Origin: JBGNFV01 sp049645705
Lineage (GTDB): Bacteria; Bacteroidota; Bacteroidia; Cytophagales; Cyclobacteriaceae
DNA: 64,000 nucleotides
Direction: 5' to 3'
NCBI GenBank assembly: GCA_049645705.1
Contig: JBARUK010000013.1
Coordinates: forward strand, 1 to 64,000
The position numbers and the translations under genes were made by a program. Under the pieces are notes generated by a model. The model made no database searches, was not told the origin of the DNA, and saw only the letters and a program-made list of their open reading frames with translations. Shown here piece after piece: positions 32,201 through 40,000 of the stretch; position 1 is the first letter of the stretch, and each line of letters starts with the position of its first letter.

Positions 32201-32965
32201 CCTTCCTTCACAGGAGCAGTGATCGACTTTACAATTGATGAAAACGCAACCACTAAGCTGTCGGCAATCGCCAGGGCTCACGATACCACCCTGTTCACTG
32301 TTTTATACACAGCTTACCATACCATGCTGGCCTTTGTGACCGGCCAGGATGACCTGACAATAGGTACCTCACTGGCAGGCCGTCAGATGGAAGATACACA
32401 AGGCATGATAGGCTTCTTCGTCAACTCTGTCCCGCTGAGGGCTACACTCGATAAGTCGCTGACATTTGGCGAGCAACTGAACCGGATAAGCCCGGTATTA
32501 CGCGAAGACCTGAGTAAGGGGGAATTGCCCTTTGATCTTCTTCTCCAACATCTCCAACCAAAACGAACACCAGGTACCACCCCCCTTTTCCAGGCAAGAT
32601 TTGTCTACAATGATTTTGCAGAAGAAGGTGGCTACCAAACTAGAAGCCTGCTGGATGACGCGGTGAAGATAGAGGAGTGTATGCTGGAACGTACCGGTGC
32701 CAAATATGAACTGAACACTATGATAACCCGGGACGGAAACGTACTCAGGGGAAGTATGGAATACCGTACCGATCTCTTTAAGCAAAGTACCATAGAGCGC
32801 TTGGTGGCAGGCTTCAGAGAAATGGTGGCTTTACTGATACAGGACGATATAAAACTTACCCAATTAGAGAGAGACTGGAAAGAAAAGACCCGCCTCACAG
32901 CGGGGAAAGGGAAAGGCAAGTCAATAGGTAAGCTGAAAGGGATCAAACCAAGTTTGATTAAATAA
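20261..32965 (+). CDS. Hybrid PKS-NRPS: KS - AT - ACP - aminotransferase - C-A-T - C-A-T - C
   Basis: A 4234-residue megasynthase starting at GTG inside the previous stop. An N-terminal docking helix (LLKNAVLAVNKLQAQIKEM) is followed by KS (~33-460, Cys206), then AT (~500-870; Ser647 in GHSVGEY; HAFHS, the malonyl-type signature) and ACP (Ser987 in GADSIVLVEA). A class III PLP aminotransferase (~1150-1620, Lys1442 in TYGKIVGGG) converts the beta-keto chain to a beta-amine, as in mycosubtilin/iturin synthases. The NRPS part has C1 (HHIIFDG at 1805), A1 (by-eye code DLFNNALTYK, probably Ala) and T1 (Ser2663). It continues with C2 (HHIASDG at 2849), A2 (DAFWLGGTFK, Val-type), T2 (Ser3709) and a terminal C3 (HHIISDG at 3897) ending in a basic Lys/Gly-rich tail. 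There is no epimerase. The protein stops after C3, so the matching A domain is on the next NRPS, beyond the TauD gene. Confidence 0.94.
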   Translation: MKKTDTQALLKNAVLAVNKLQAQIKEMEESRHEPIAIVGMACRFPGDANDPEAFWQLIRNGNDLVTEVPDERWSQGRYYNPDPEKEGTIYSKFGCFLNNIDQFDAQFFGISSRESSRIDPQQRLLLEVSWEAFERSGYSLDQLRGSNTGVFVGITTNDYSQNIFDDDAPENIDAYFNTGNALNVAAGRISYVLGLQGPSMAIDTACSSSLVAVHQACQNLRHGDCRMAIAGGVNLLLSPTSSIGMSRMGMLSPTGRCSTFDAQANGIVRGEGCAVVLLKKLSDAIADNDIIFATIKGSAVNQDGASGGLTVPNGRSQEKLLEKALKSANLSPADIDYVETHGTGTALGDPIEVNALARVYGQERKKPLLLGALKTNIGHLEACAGVAGLIKAILSLEKEEIIPPIHFTTPNPRIDWNKIAVHVPTEIREWKPNGHRRYAGVSSFGFSGTNAHIIIEEPPKKKKGNGLKASYHLLSLSGKSRVALDHKAGRFRSFLQQTGEDIGDICYTKNVKRNHFTHRAAFVVSSLEEAEKALAEFIENPLPATEVPEDLRQKTAMLFTGQGSQYFGMGRQLYENQPVFKKELDTCAELLAPHMDIPLMDVLFDKQYVHQIHQTAYTQPALFAIEYALAKLWMSWGMQPIVLMGHSVGEYVAACLAGVFSLADALRLIAKRGRLMQELPAGGGMAAVFLPLKGVEEAIKPYGRKLSVAAENGPKLCVISGELECIDKVLTDMSGKGIRTKKLTVSHAFHSALMEPMVEAFRKEAESISYAPPTIKLISNVTGKVAGEEVATADYWCRHILSPVFFYQSILSLEQESTNLHIEVGPTPSLTAMIRNFADMESRLWVSSLHPKVREWKCMLEQLANIQTKGFQINWQSFYSGFEYNTVLLPSYPFQKKSYWFKKSHKQLKAGKGLSVSGDPTTEIPAPGLSESSVNVGLGDSPYPVIEKKMAKDNILTSLKKIIGDVLHEDPTGFNVHQPFIEMGADSIVLVEALKKIENTYGISLKISQLFEELSTLDALAGYVAETQGKRGTPHSSQPVEVPMAHRIMPESAPAAVTALRSDQVVPSTTTSTSALSPGGDFQALMMKQMEVMQQTMQAQLDVLKHGQSAGSASQPAHVQQALPLNKMLQTGKSDVGVKLSAAESTSKFNAIRLEEDRELTPAQANYLATFITRYNTKTAGSKAYAQRYRNSLADWIGSLGFRMAIKELIYQIVAKGSAGSRFHDIDGNEYIDLALGFGVNFFGNSPEFIKKAVAGQMEEGFELAIQSDLAGEVAELIREVTGAERVTFSNTGTEAVMNAMRIARAATGRNKIVIFKGFYHGTFDGYLAESHQEGARIITSPIAPGTTPGMVEDIIPMNYGSEDSLAFIEEHADELAAVMVEPVQSRRPGHFPKEFLLKLREITERTGVTMILDEIITGFRSHPGGVQGMLGFKADITTYGKIVGGGMPIGVIAASKKYLDKIDGGWWQYGDQSYPAVQMTLFGGTFCKHPVALAAAKAVLLKIKKEGLAICSRVNNMTDRLAAEVNAFFESRNITIRIAHFGSLFRFEPFGKYNPLLQPIEMDLFFYGLIEKGVYTWERRINFLSAAHTEEEVDFIIAKIKETVSDMIAGGFFPEADKGDGPDDDGPGGGTRKMPMPEAGFMPTHQNGNGKPFTGASEYSGNPFRNSNDPITLPVSESQHQLWVLASMDEEGSQAYHVPATIRLEGPLDREALEKAVSSIIERHEALRTTFSPEGDRQIIDPNGKAAFTFSDISHLPTAEQKEQEARWCAHMTQKPFDMAKGPLFRTGLLRLSEDLHIISLVAHHIIFDGWSFGILSNELGKLYTAYAGGEPFPVKKPFQFSECLKRKEAKQAASGEQAAYWLNQYASIPTPLELPSDRTRPAIKTFTGNSKCIRLNSKAVSAFLQTTRTTGLTPFMALFGAFTLFLHKLSRQQDITVAIPVMGREFDEDATAMGYCANVLPLRIQTSPDQNLQDFFRSVRKDILLAFENQDFTLTQLISKLPPSQDPSRSPVVSTLFNLNPTNVTPPQLQGIKATVLPKSIAHTPYELLFDMTKDHEGYTLDCDYNADLFNETTILRFAAYFQEILKGIGNTADCTIAELNILPASETDRLLNTFNPADTTYPYAPSIGSLIEEQAALTPEATAIMGEKENVTYRQLNTMANRLASYCIDKFGAEIGKTAGIMMDRSVDMLVAMLAILKTGATYVPIDPVYPRERKDYIVEDSGMNFIISQPEYLEGLSKQIPAITYTKEFADGLVEQKSENPDSRIKPEDAAYLIYTSGSTGKPKGVVIAHSNAVAFLHWAKEEFASTDFEVVYAVSSICFDLSIFELFYPLTVGKTIRILPNGLYISRFLSHDNKVLLNTVPSVVYSLLREGADFSEVVAINMAGEEIPASIQQSLDCQKIEVRNLYGPSEDTTYSTFHRLDGRQFPVPIGKPIANTQAYILDENLELLPLGVVGELCLSGEGVAQGYLHRPDLTHEKFIDNPYRKGQKLYRTGDLARWTEDGVLEFKGRKDYQVKLRGYRIELGEVERCLEKHPALQSVAVVIRYSPGSKTEKDMVAFFTSKEEAPSAGQLEALLLESLPAYMIPRHFVALDNMPLSANGKINRFALPENIGEDQAKSHEPVAPANETETQLLSLWQQVLNKSGFGVTESFTSLGGHSLKASELIFRIQKEMGVKLEMKSLFTSPTIQAQAALIESTEYSELQPIPHMATAESYPVTPSQQRLWILDQASDGATMYNMPGAFTLQGMVDHARLSEAFSQLVARHESLRTNFITANGEVRQKVLAAETYPFALEYTDLQQEDNDIVQKLISDSLTRSFDLKKGPLFSVQLIQTAPAEHILLLNMHHIASDGWSMRVLVNEVMQYYVGIQPEPLKIQYKDYTAWQINRLSGEKTEADKQYWLQKLSDELPVLEVITDYPRPKTLSYRGDTLRFTLDQQKVERLKKIASNQDATFFMVLMASVKALLYYYTGQQDIILGTPVSGRAHPDLENQIGFFVNTIPLRTSFKAYEGFSKLVEDVKTSSTEAYAHQEYPFGLLLEHLDLPLAANRSPLFDVVVSWIDADNSFEKQQIGNITASELILEHGTSKFDFAFAFREIAEGLEINLEYSTELFTRKRMQRMLSHYSNLMDKLTVSPDTSLQALPVLSEEEKAVLLDYNEKTDYPAQSSITDLFKQIVQKHGDKVAVGFENHTLTYSQLDDLSDKLAAYLLAEISLQPEDKVAFCLDRSEQMIVVILGILKAGGCYVPLDKTYPEQRLRHMLSDTAARCIFTDDEEWLGRFELQDSRIVGLDKVFEAMEGADNQVVRKVNTPDSLAYIMYTSGSTGTPKGVMVEHRNVVRLVRNTNYVTLDAQSRLLLTGALTFDATTFEIWGMLLNGGTLHILPQEKLMNIQSLKQAINELRINTAWFTASWFNQLTDLDLTLFAPLTQLLIGGDKLSPAHVNKVKVAFPNLTIINGYGPTENTTFSVCHQIEAYYENNIPIGKPIANSTVLILNEEGNMVPVGVQGELCLGGDGLARGYLNQPELTEEKFIPHPFATEERLYKTGDLGYWREDGTIAFAGRKDSQVKIRGFRIETGEIEHALLQHPAVEKAIVIPTDDAEGNKQLTAYFTSAIQLDSQALKTYLQKSLPAYMLPAGYIQMDAIKLTPNGKADLKALPKPTFETNPVTQPGYELSETEERLAALYANVLSLATAGVDAHFFEEGGHSLKATKLMAGIYSAFAVQVELKDIFKHPVVKDLAAFIDQASPTAKESINVLPEQDAYELSFAQQSLWTVEQFKDRQSAYNIAGLYRLNGAIDKHTFYQAFDLVVKRHESLRTNFKAIDGEPVQVIHNAETYSFEIHFSDFTKKKEAEAEATKEANALASTIFDLENDQLFQVALMKTALEQHLLLLNMHHIISDGWSMEVLLQDLLMAYAESNNHAVQSLPQPPTQYKEFAAWQKKKLSGSHLDELNTYWENRLAGSNELIALPLDFSRPEKPSFTGAVIDFTIDENATTKLSAIARAHDTTLFTVLYTAYHTMLAFVTGQDDLTIGTSLAGRQMEDTQGMIGFFVNSVPLRATLDKSLTFGEQLNRISPVLREDLSKGELPFDLLLQHLQPKRTPGTTPLFQARFVYNDFAEEGGYQTRSLLDDAVKIEECMLERTGAKYELNTMITRDGNVLRGSMEYRTDLFKQSTIERLVAGFREMVALLIQDDIKLTQLERDWKEKTRLTAGKGKGKSIGKLKGIKPSLIK

Positions 32966-32985
32966 CCAAACCACCTGAAAAAACC

Positions 32986-34014
32986 ATGAAAAACAACTTA
33001 CTAAAACTCCGGAATATTAAGCCAGCCAGCATAGAAGCCTCAGCAAAGGTAGTCACTCACAGCCTGCTGGAGCATGAAAATGGCAGCATACCTATAATAA
33101 GGTGCCATACCGGTCTGGATATTCAAACATGGGCCTCAGATAATACTGAGGTGGTTAATAGTCTTTTCGATAACCATGGTGTCGTGCTGCTTCGCGGTTT
33201 CAACATTAGTGAGGAGATCGGATTCTACAATTTCACCCGCCAGTTTACCCAAAACCTGATGGACTACACAGAGTCCTCTACCCCCCGAACCAGGGTCGGA
33301 GATAAGGTATATACCTCTACCGAATACCCGAAAGATGAGCATATTCCCATGCATAATGAGCACTCCTACTCCACCCATTGGCCCCAAAAGGTATGGTTCC
33401 ATTGCGTAACTCCTGCTACTACCGGAGGAGAAACACCACTGGCAGATAGCCGGAAGGTACTGGCATATATAAGCCCGGAAACGGTTGAAAAATTCAGGAA
33501 GAAGGGTGTAATGTATGTGCGAAACTATGGTAGCCATATAGACCTTCACTGGAAGTCCGTATATAACGTGGAAACGAAGGATGAGCTGGAAGCCTACTGC
33601 CTTAAAAACGGGATACAGTTCGAATGGACAGACAAAGGACTTCGTACCCGGCAGGTATGCCAGGGGCTTTTTACGCACCCTGAAAAGGGAGCAGAAGTTT
33701 GGTTTAACCAGGCGCATCTTTTTCACATGTCCAACTTGGCCCCCCATGTACAGGAATACCTGCTTAGCTATTACGGCAAAGAGGGCCTTCCCCGTAACAC
33801 GTACTATGGCGATGGCTCGGAAATAGAGCCGGAAGTACTTACCGAAATAAGGAATGCCTTTAACAATTGCCTGATCACCTTTGACTGGCAAAAGAACGAT
33901 GTGGTAATGGTAGACAATGTACTCTATGCCCACGGCCGCTTTCCTTTTGATGGTCCCAGAAAAGTACTGGTAGCCATGGCCGACCCCTACCACCACCAAT
34001 TTCAACAGCAATAA
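32986..34014 (+). CDS. TauD/SyrP-like Fe(II)/2-oxoglutarate oxygenase (predicted Asp beta-hydroxylase)
   Basis: A 342-residue protein of the TauD/TfdA family. The metal-binding triad is visible: His123 and Glu125 in MHNEHSYS and His316 in YAHGR, with the 2-oxoglutarate-binding Arg325 in GPRKVLVAM. The N-terminal GVVLLRGFNI and the C-terminal NDVVMVDNVLYAHGR patterns are those of NRPS-associated hydroxylases such as SyrP, which hydroxylate an amino acid on its carrier protein. The next gene encodes an A domain with an aspartate code, so 3-hydroxy-Asp formation is the best guess. It lies 20 bases after the megasynthase and 29 before the next NRPS. Its N-terminus (LLKLRNIKPASI) resembles the end of the preceding protein (GKLKGIKPSLIK), hinting at an ancestral fusion. 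Confidence 0.88.
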   Translation: MKNNLLKLRNIKPASIEASAKVVTHSLLEHENGSIPIIRCHTGLDIQTWASDNTEVVNSLFDNHGVVLLRGFNISEEIGFYNFTRQFTQNLMDYTESSTPRTRVGDKVYTSTEYPKDEHIPMHNEHSYSTHWPQKVWFHCVTPATTGGETPLADSRKVLAYISPETVEKFRKKGVMYVRNYGSHIDLHWKSVYNVETKDELEAYCLKNGIQFEWTDKGLRTRQVCQGLFTHPEKGAEVWFNQAHLFHMSNLAPHVQEYLLSYYGKEGLPRNTYYGDGSEIEPEVLTEIRNAFNNCLITFDWQKNDVVMVDNVLYAHGRFPFDGPRKVLVAMADPYHHQFQQQ

Positions 34015-34043
34015 TCTAAAGCCTACGGAAAGAGAATACGAAA

Positions 34044-37000
34044 ATGGTAATACAAGGCTATACACTATCTCCACAACAGCAAAACTACCTTACTACATGG
34101 GGTACCCCAACGGGTAAGCCTGCCTTTCTGGCGGTACACTGTAAGGGAGCAGACAAGAACACACTGCGCAAAGCCCTGGATAAAATTTTTGCTGAGGAGG
34201 CTATATTCAGAACAGTCTATCCTGTCCGTGACCATGCCTGTACTATGCAGGTGATTAATGACCGGATAGAGGTTCATATCTCCGAACACCCAGAGACAAT
34301 TGAGCCCGAGGCTATTTCCGGGTTCTTGGCCGCCTATAAGCGCGACATAACCACTATAGAACCGGGAGCCGTTCAGGTAGCCTTTCAGCCTGTAAGCGAC
34401 GAAAGTTATTTAGGTCTGATAGTACTGCCTGGCCTTGCTGCCGACTTATATACACTATCCGTATTTACAAAAAAGTGGCTTAATGCTGTGGCAGAGGAGC
34501 CTCTTACTACGGATGAAGATCCTATCCAATACATTCAGTTTGCCGAGTGGCAGCAGCAGCTTCTGACAGATGAGGATACGGAAGAAAGCATTAAATACTG
34601 GACACAGAAAGAAGTAAGCCCCTCCCCGACCATTGCCTTTGACTTTGATAAAGAAGACAACGGGAAGTTTGAACCTGCCCGATTTGATCTTACGGAAACA
34701 TACTCTTCTGCTGAGCTAGTCAAAGATAGCCATACCAGTACTGAGACCGTGCTGATTACAGCATTCTACCACGTTTTAAGCCGCCTGACCGGAGGAAATC
34801 TGACCCTTGGCTACACTGATCCGCTCAGGGACTTTGAAGAACTGGAAGAACTATGCGGGGTATGTGCTAAAACATTGCCCCTGACAGCCTCATGGGCTGC
34901 CGGCTGGACTATGGAGGACGCAATACTTAACATACAGACGGAGATAGACGAGTGTAAGCTGCATAAGGACGGCCATCAGGGCAATGAGGGGCTTCCTTAC
35001 GGTGTGGAATATTACAGCGCACCTGGAGCAACCTTTAGCAAGGGTAGCTCACGCTTCACCATTCTAGATACTGAAACTTATACAGAGCCTTTTCGCCTGA
35101 AGATGGTGATGAAGGAAAACTGTGACCGCATAACTGTGCGGTTCTGCTATGATAAAACACATTTCAGTGAAGATGATATCATATGCCTGGCTGATAGTTT
35201 CCGGCATGTAATCAGCCAGCTAAAGGCAGATAAGTCGCAAATTCTTGCATCATACAGGCTGATGAGTCCGGCCTGGGAAGAAAAAGTACTGAAAGACTTT
35301 AACCGGACAGAAGCTACTTTTGAAACCGAAGGTAAAACGATAAGCCATGCCTTTGCAGACATTGTCGCAGAACATGGCGACCGGACGGCTATAATACACC
35401 AGGGTACGTCCTACTCTTATGCATGGTTGAACAAGATGGCGAACAAACTGGCAACGAGGCTTACTAATGAGCATGGCATCGGAACCGGAGACCTCGTAGC
35501 CATTATGACGGATAAGGATGCACACCTGCCTGCGGCTATGCTGGCCGTGAGCCGTTGCGGAGCAGGTTTTGTGCCTGTGGACCCTTCTAACCCGGCCGAC
35601 CGCACGCAGTTTGTTGTAAATGACAGCGGCGTAAAGGCCCTCATTACCACTTCAGCCTACAACATAGCAAACTTGCGTGCCCGCAGTGTGCTGGCGGACG
35701 AAGATACAGCAGACGAGGAAAGTAATTTCAAAGCTCCTGACCGTATGCCGGATGATACGCTATATGTCATCTATACTTCAGGGACCACTGGTAAGCCAAA
35801 AGGTACTGAAATAAGTGACCGGTCACTCCTGAACTACATTAGCTGGTTTAAAAAGCAGTTTAGCGTTACCAGCTCCGATAGTAGCATACTGATGGGGTCC
35901 TATGCCTTTGACCTTGGCTATACAGCTATGTGGGGCACATTGCTGTCAGGTGGCACCCTCCACCTGGTGCCGGACAAACTTATCAGACAGCCGGAGGAGC
36001 TTATGGCCTATGTTACGGACCATCAGGTCTCGTACCTAAAAATCACCCCCTCTCTGCTTCATGCTCTGGTTCAGACCACCTCATTTGAAAAGGCAGGTAA
36101 AGGGGAACTGCGCATGATCCTTATAGGAGGTGAGCCCATACGTCCTGCAGACCTAAAACGCGTAGCCGGAAAAGCCCCTTCGGTAAAGCTGGTGAACCAT
36201 TATGGTCCTACAGAAGCCACCATCGGCACGGTTGCATGGGAAATAGACCCTGCCGGCCTAGAAGCCTATAGCCAGCGGCCGGTCATAGGAATTCCGGTAG
36301 CCAATAACCGGATCTATATCCTTGATCAGCAGCTAAACCCGGTAGCCCCCGGTGAGGCTGGCGAACTGATGGTTTCCGGAAAAGGCCTTGCCAAAGGCTA
36401 TCTTGGCAGGGAGGCGCTGACCGCAGAAAAATTTATACCCAACCCCTTTGAAACAGGGGCGAGACTGTACAGAACCGGAGATGTGGCCCGCTGGATGACG
36501 GACGGTACCATACTTTTCGAAGGGCGTAAGGATGATCAGGTTAAAATTCGCGGGTACCGTGTAGAGTTAAAAGAGGTACAGAGTACCCTATCTGCCCGTA
36601 AAGGCATAGATAAAGCTGAGGTAATTGCATGGAAAGGATCCGACTTTGGGCCGGAACTGGCGGCCTACTACACCGGTATGGCCAAGCTGGATGAACTCCG
36701 CAGCGAACTGGCAGAATTACTACCTGATTACATGCAGCCTTCCTATTATGTCCGGTTGGAGCGCTTTCCTCTTACTGCTAATGGAAAGGTGGATAAAAAA
36801 GCCCTGCCTGACCCGTCTAAAAGCAGCGGCAGCGTGGAAATGGTACCGGCACGAAATGAACTGGATAGCAAACTACTCACACTATGGACCAGTGTTCTCG
36901 ATAAGGAAATCGGTATTACAGATGACTTCTTTACCAATGGAGGTCATAGCCTTAAGGCTATCTTATTAATTACAAGAATTCAGAAAGAACTGGACTACAA

Positions 37001-40000
37001 AATAGAATTGCATGAAATATTCATCTTCAATACCGTACAGAAGCTATCTGACCATTTAGATAGCAGCCAAAAACAAACTTACCGGCCTATACCCGCTATA
37101 AGTAAGACCCCTTACTACGCCCTGTCTCACGCTCAGCACCGCCTGTGGATACTGGATCAACTGGAAGGTGATCAGATCGCCTATAACATGCCAGGCGCTT
37201 TTGTGCTGGAGGGTGAACTGGACCATAAGGCATTTACTACCTCATTCGAATACATTACTAGCCATCATGAAAGCCTGCGTACCACCTTTCATACGCTGGA
37301 TGGTGAACCATGGCAAAAAGTGCACGAGCCCGGCGAGCTATTTCTAAAAATGAAGGTAAGTGACCTGCGAGGTCACAATATGCCCCTGGAGCAAGCCAGA
37401 ATGCTGGCGATGAAAGAGGCCCAAACCCCATTTGATCTGATAAACGGCCCGCTCATTCGCAGTCATCTTTTTCAAACTGATGACCAGCAGCATGTAGTCG
37501 TGCTAAATATGCACCATATTATCTCAGATGGCTGGTCTTTTACCGTACTCATAGATGAGTTGCTTCGCCACTATGGTGATCTGAAAGCCGGTAAACCTAT
37601 CGAAGCCACAGCTCCTGCCGTTCAGTACAAGGACTTTGCCGCATGGCAAAACGACCTGCTGAACAGTGAGGAGATCAAAAGCTCACAGAGCTATTGGGGG
37701 GATAGGTTCAAGGGAGAAATACCCGTTTTAAATCTTCCTGCTGATCACCCTAGGCCAGCGGTACAAACATTTAACGGGGCTTCTCACCGCCTCTTGCTGG
37801 GAGCGGATTTGCTTGAAAAACTGAATACGCTGGCTAAAACAAATGATGCCACCCTGTACATGGTACTTATGGCATCTGTAAAGGCCTTACTGTACAGATA
37901 TACCGGTCAGGAAGACATAGTGATAGGCACCCCTATTGCAGGCAGAGAGCATCCGGACGTGGAACACATTATCGGGTTCTTTGTAAATACCCTGGCCATA
38001 CGAAGCACCTTTGATGAGTCAGAAGGACTAGGTGGCATTCTGAAAACAGTGAAAGATCGTTCGCTGGAGGCACACACCCACCAGGTATATCCCTTTGACA
38101 GGCTTATCGATGACCTGAACCTCGAGCGGGATCTTAGCCGTTCGGCCCTGTTTGATGTAATGGTTTCCTTCTCTAATCCTGACAGCCTGAAGTTTAGCAA
38201 GTATAACCTGGGCGGCTTGTCAGTAAAAGAACTGTCCGGCGAGCATACGATCAGTAAGTTCGATATCTCCTTTGACTTCTGGGAAACAGCGGAAGGGCTG
38301 GTGATGAACATAGAATACAACACGGATATCTATGCAGCCTACCGGATAGCCCGCATGGCCGGACACTTTGAAAACCTGGTCCGTTCAGCAGTAGAAAACC
38401 CAGAACAGCCGGTCCATAAATTGGAAATGCTTTCGGAAAGTGAGGCCACTCAGATCAGAAGTACTTTTAATTCGACTACAGTTCCTTTTGATCAGACCTA
38501 TACAATCCTTTCCATATTCGAAGATCAGGTCATGCAAACTCCCGGGCAGCCCGCTGTTCTGTTTGGCGAGACTACACTGACCTATCACAGCCTGAACGAA
38601 CAGGCCAACCAGATAGCACATTACCTGATAAAAAAGTATTCGCTAGGTCTTGATAAGAGAGCCGGCCTCATGGTAGGCCGATCAGAGCTTACTATCCCGG
38701 CTGTATTAGGGATTATGAAAACAGGTGCTGCCTATGTACCTATTGACCCCGAATACCCTGCTGACCGCATCCAATACCTGGTACAGGATAGTGAAATTGG
38801 CCTGATTCTGACGGATAAAAGCACAGAGTCTCTTCCCGAGACCATCGATGTACTCGATCTCAGAACAAAATGGGAAGAAATAGCCACTCAAAGCAAAAAC
38901 AACCCGACCCAGGCTATTGACCCCGAAGGGCTGGCCTATATGATTTATACCTCCGGCTCTACAGGCAAACCTAAAGGCGTGATGGTAAGGCATAGAAATG
39001 TAACTAATATTGCCTTGGCATGGAGAACGGCCTACAAGCTGGATAGTTTTTCGCCAAGCCTTCTTCAGATGGCCAGTATATCTTTTGATGTTTTCATGGG
39101 CGACCTGTGCAGAGCGTTGCTAAACGGCGGGCGGATGATCATTTGCCCCTCTGACGTAAGAGTTGACCCCTCAGCCCTCTATCAACTTATCCAGCGGCAC
39201 CGGGTCAACATCCTGGAATCCACCCCGGCAGTAGTAGTGCCCTTAATGGACTATGTATATGAGGAGCAACTGGAAGTGAACTTCATGGAAATGCTCATCC
39301 TCGGCTCAGACACCTGCCCGGCGACTGATTTTCGCAGAGTCGTTGAGCGATTTGGTAATCAGATGAGGATAATCAACAGCTACGGCACTACGGAAACAGC
39401 CATCGATAGCTCCTTTTATGAGGCACCTCTGAGTGAATTACCCCTAAGCGGTAATGTCCCTATCGGGAAACCTATGCAAAACAACCGGTTCTATATCGTA
39501 GACAGCTATTTCCAGCTTCAGCCGGTTGGAATACCCGGAGAGCTGCTCATTGCCGGTGAGGGTGTAGCCAAAGGCTACCATAAAAAACCGGAGCTTACCT
39601 CAGCGCGGTTTATAACCTTACCCAAAGAGGCCGGACCGGTGTACAGGACTGGCGACCTGGCCTGCTGGCTACCGGATGGCAATGTCCGGTTTATAGGCAG
39701 GAATGATAACCAGGTAAAAATCAGGGGATACCGCATCGAGCTTGGAGAAATAGAGACAGCCCTGTTGAAAATTGAAGGGATACAGAGCAGCGCCGTGACG
39801 GCTCGCAAAGACCAAGGTGGCATAGGCTACCTGGCAGCTTACTATAGTGGAAATGATGTCCCGGACAAAAAGGACATTAAAACCGCACTCCAGGATACGC
39901 TGCCGGATTATATGGTACCTGCATGGTTTGTACAGCTGGACATTATGCCCCTTACCCCAAATGGGAAAACAGACCATAAGGCCCTGCCGGCCCCTGATAT

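Noticed and set aside
33136..34074. 312-codon minus-strand open frame
   Set aside because: Antisense shadow of the TauD gene, whose motifs are all intact on the plus strand.
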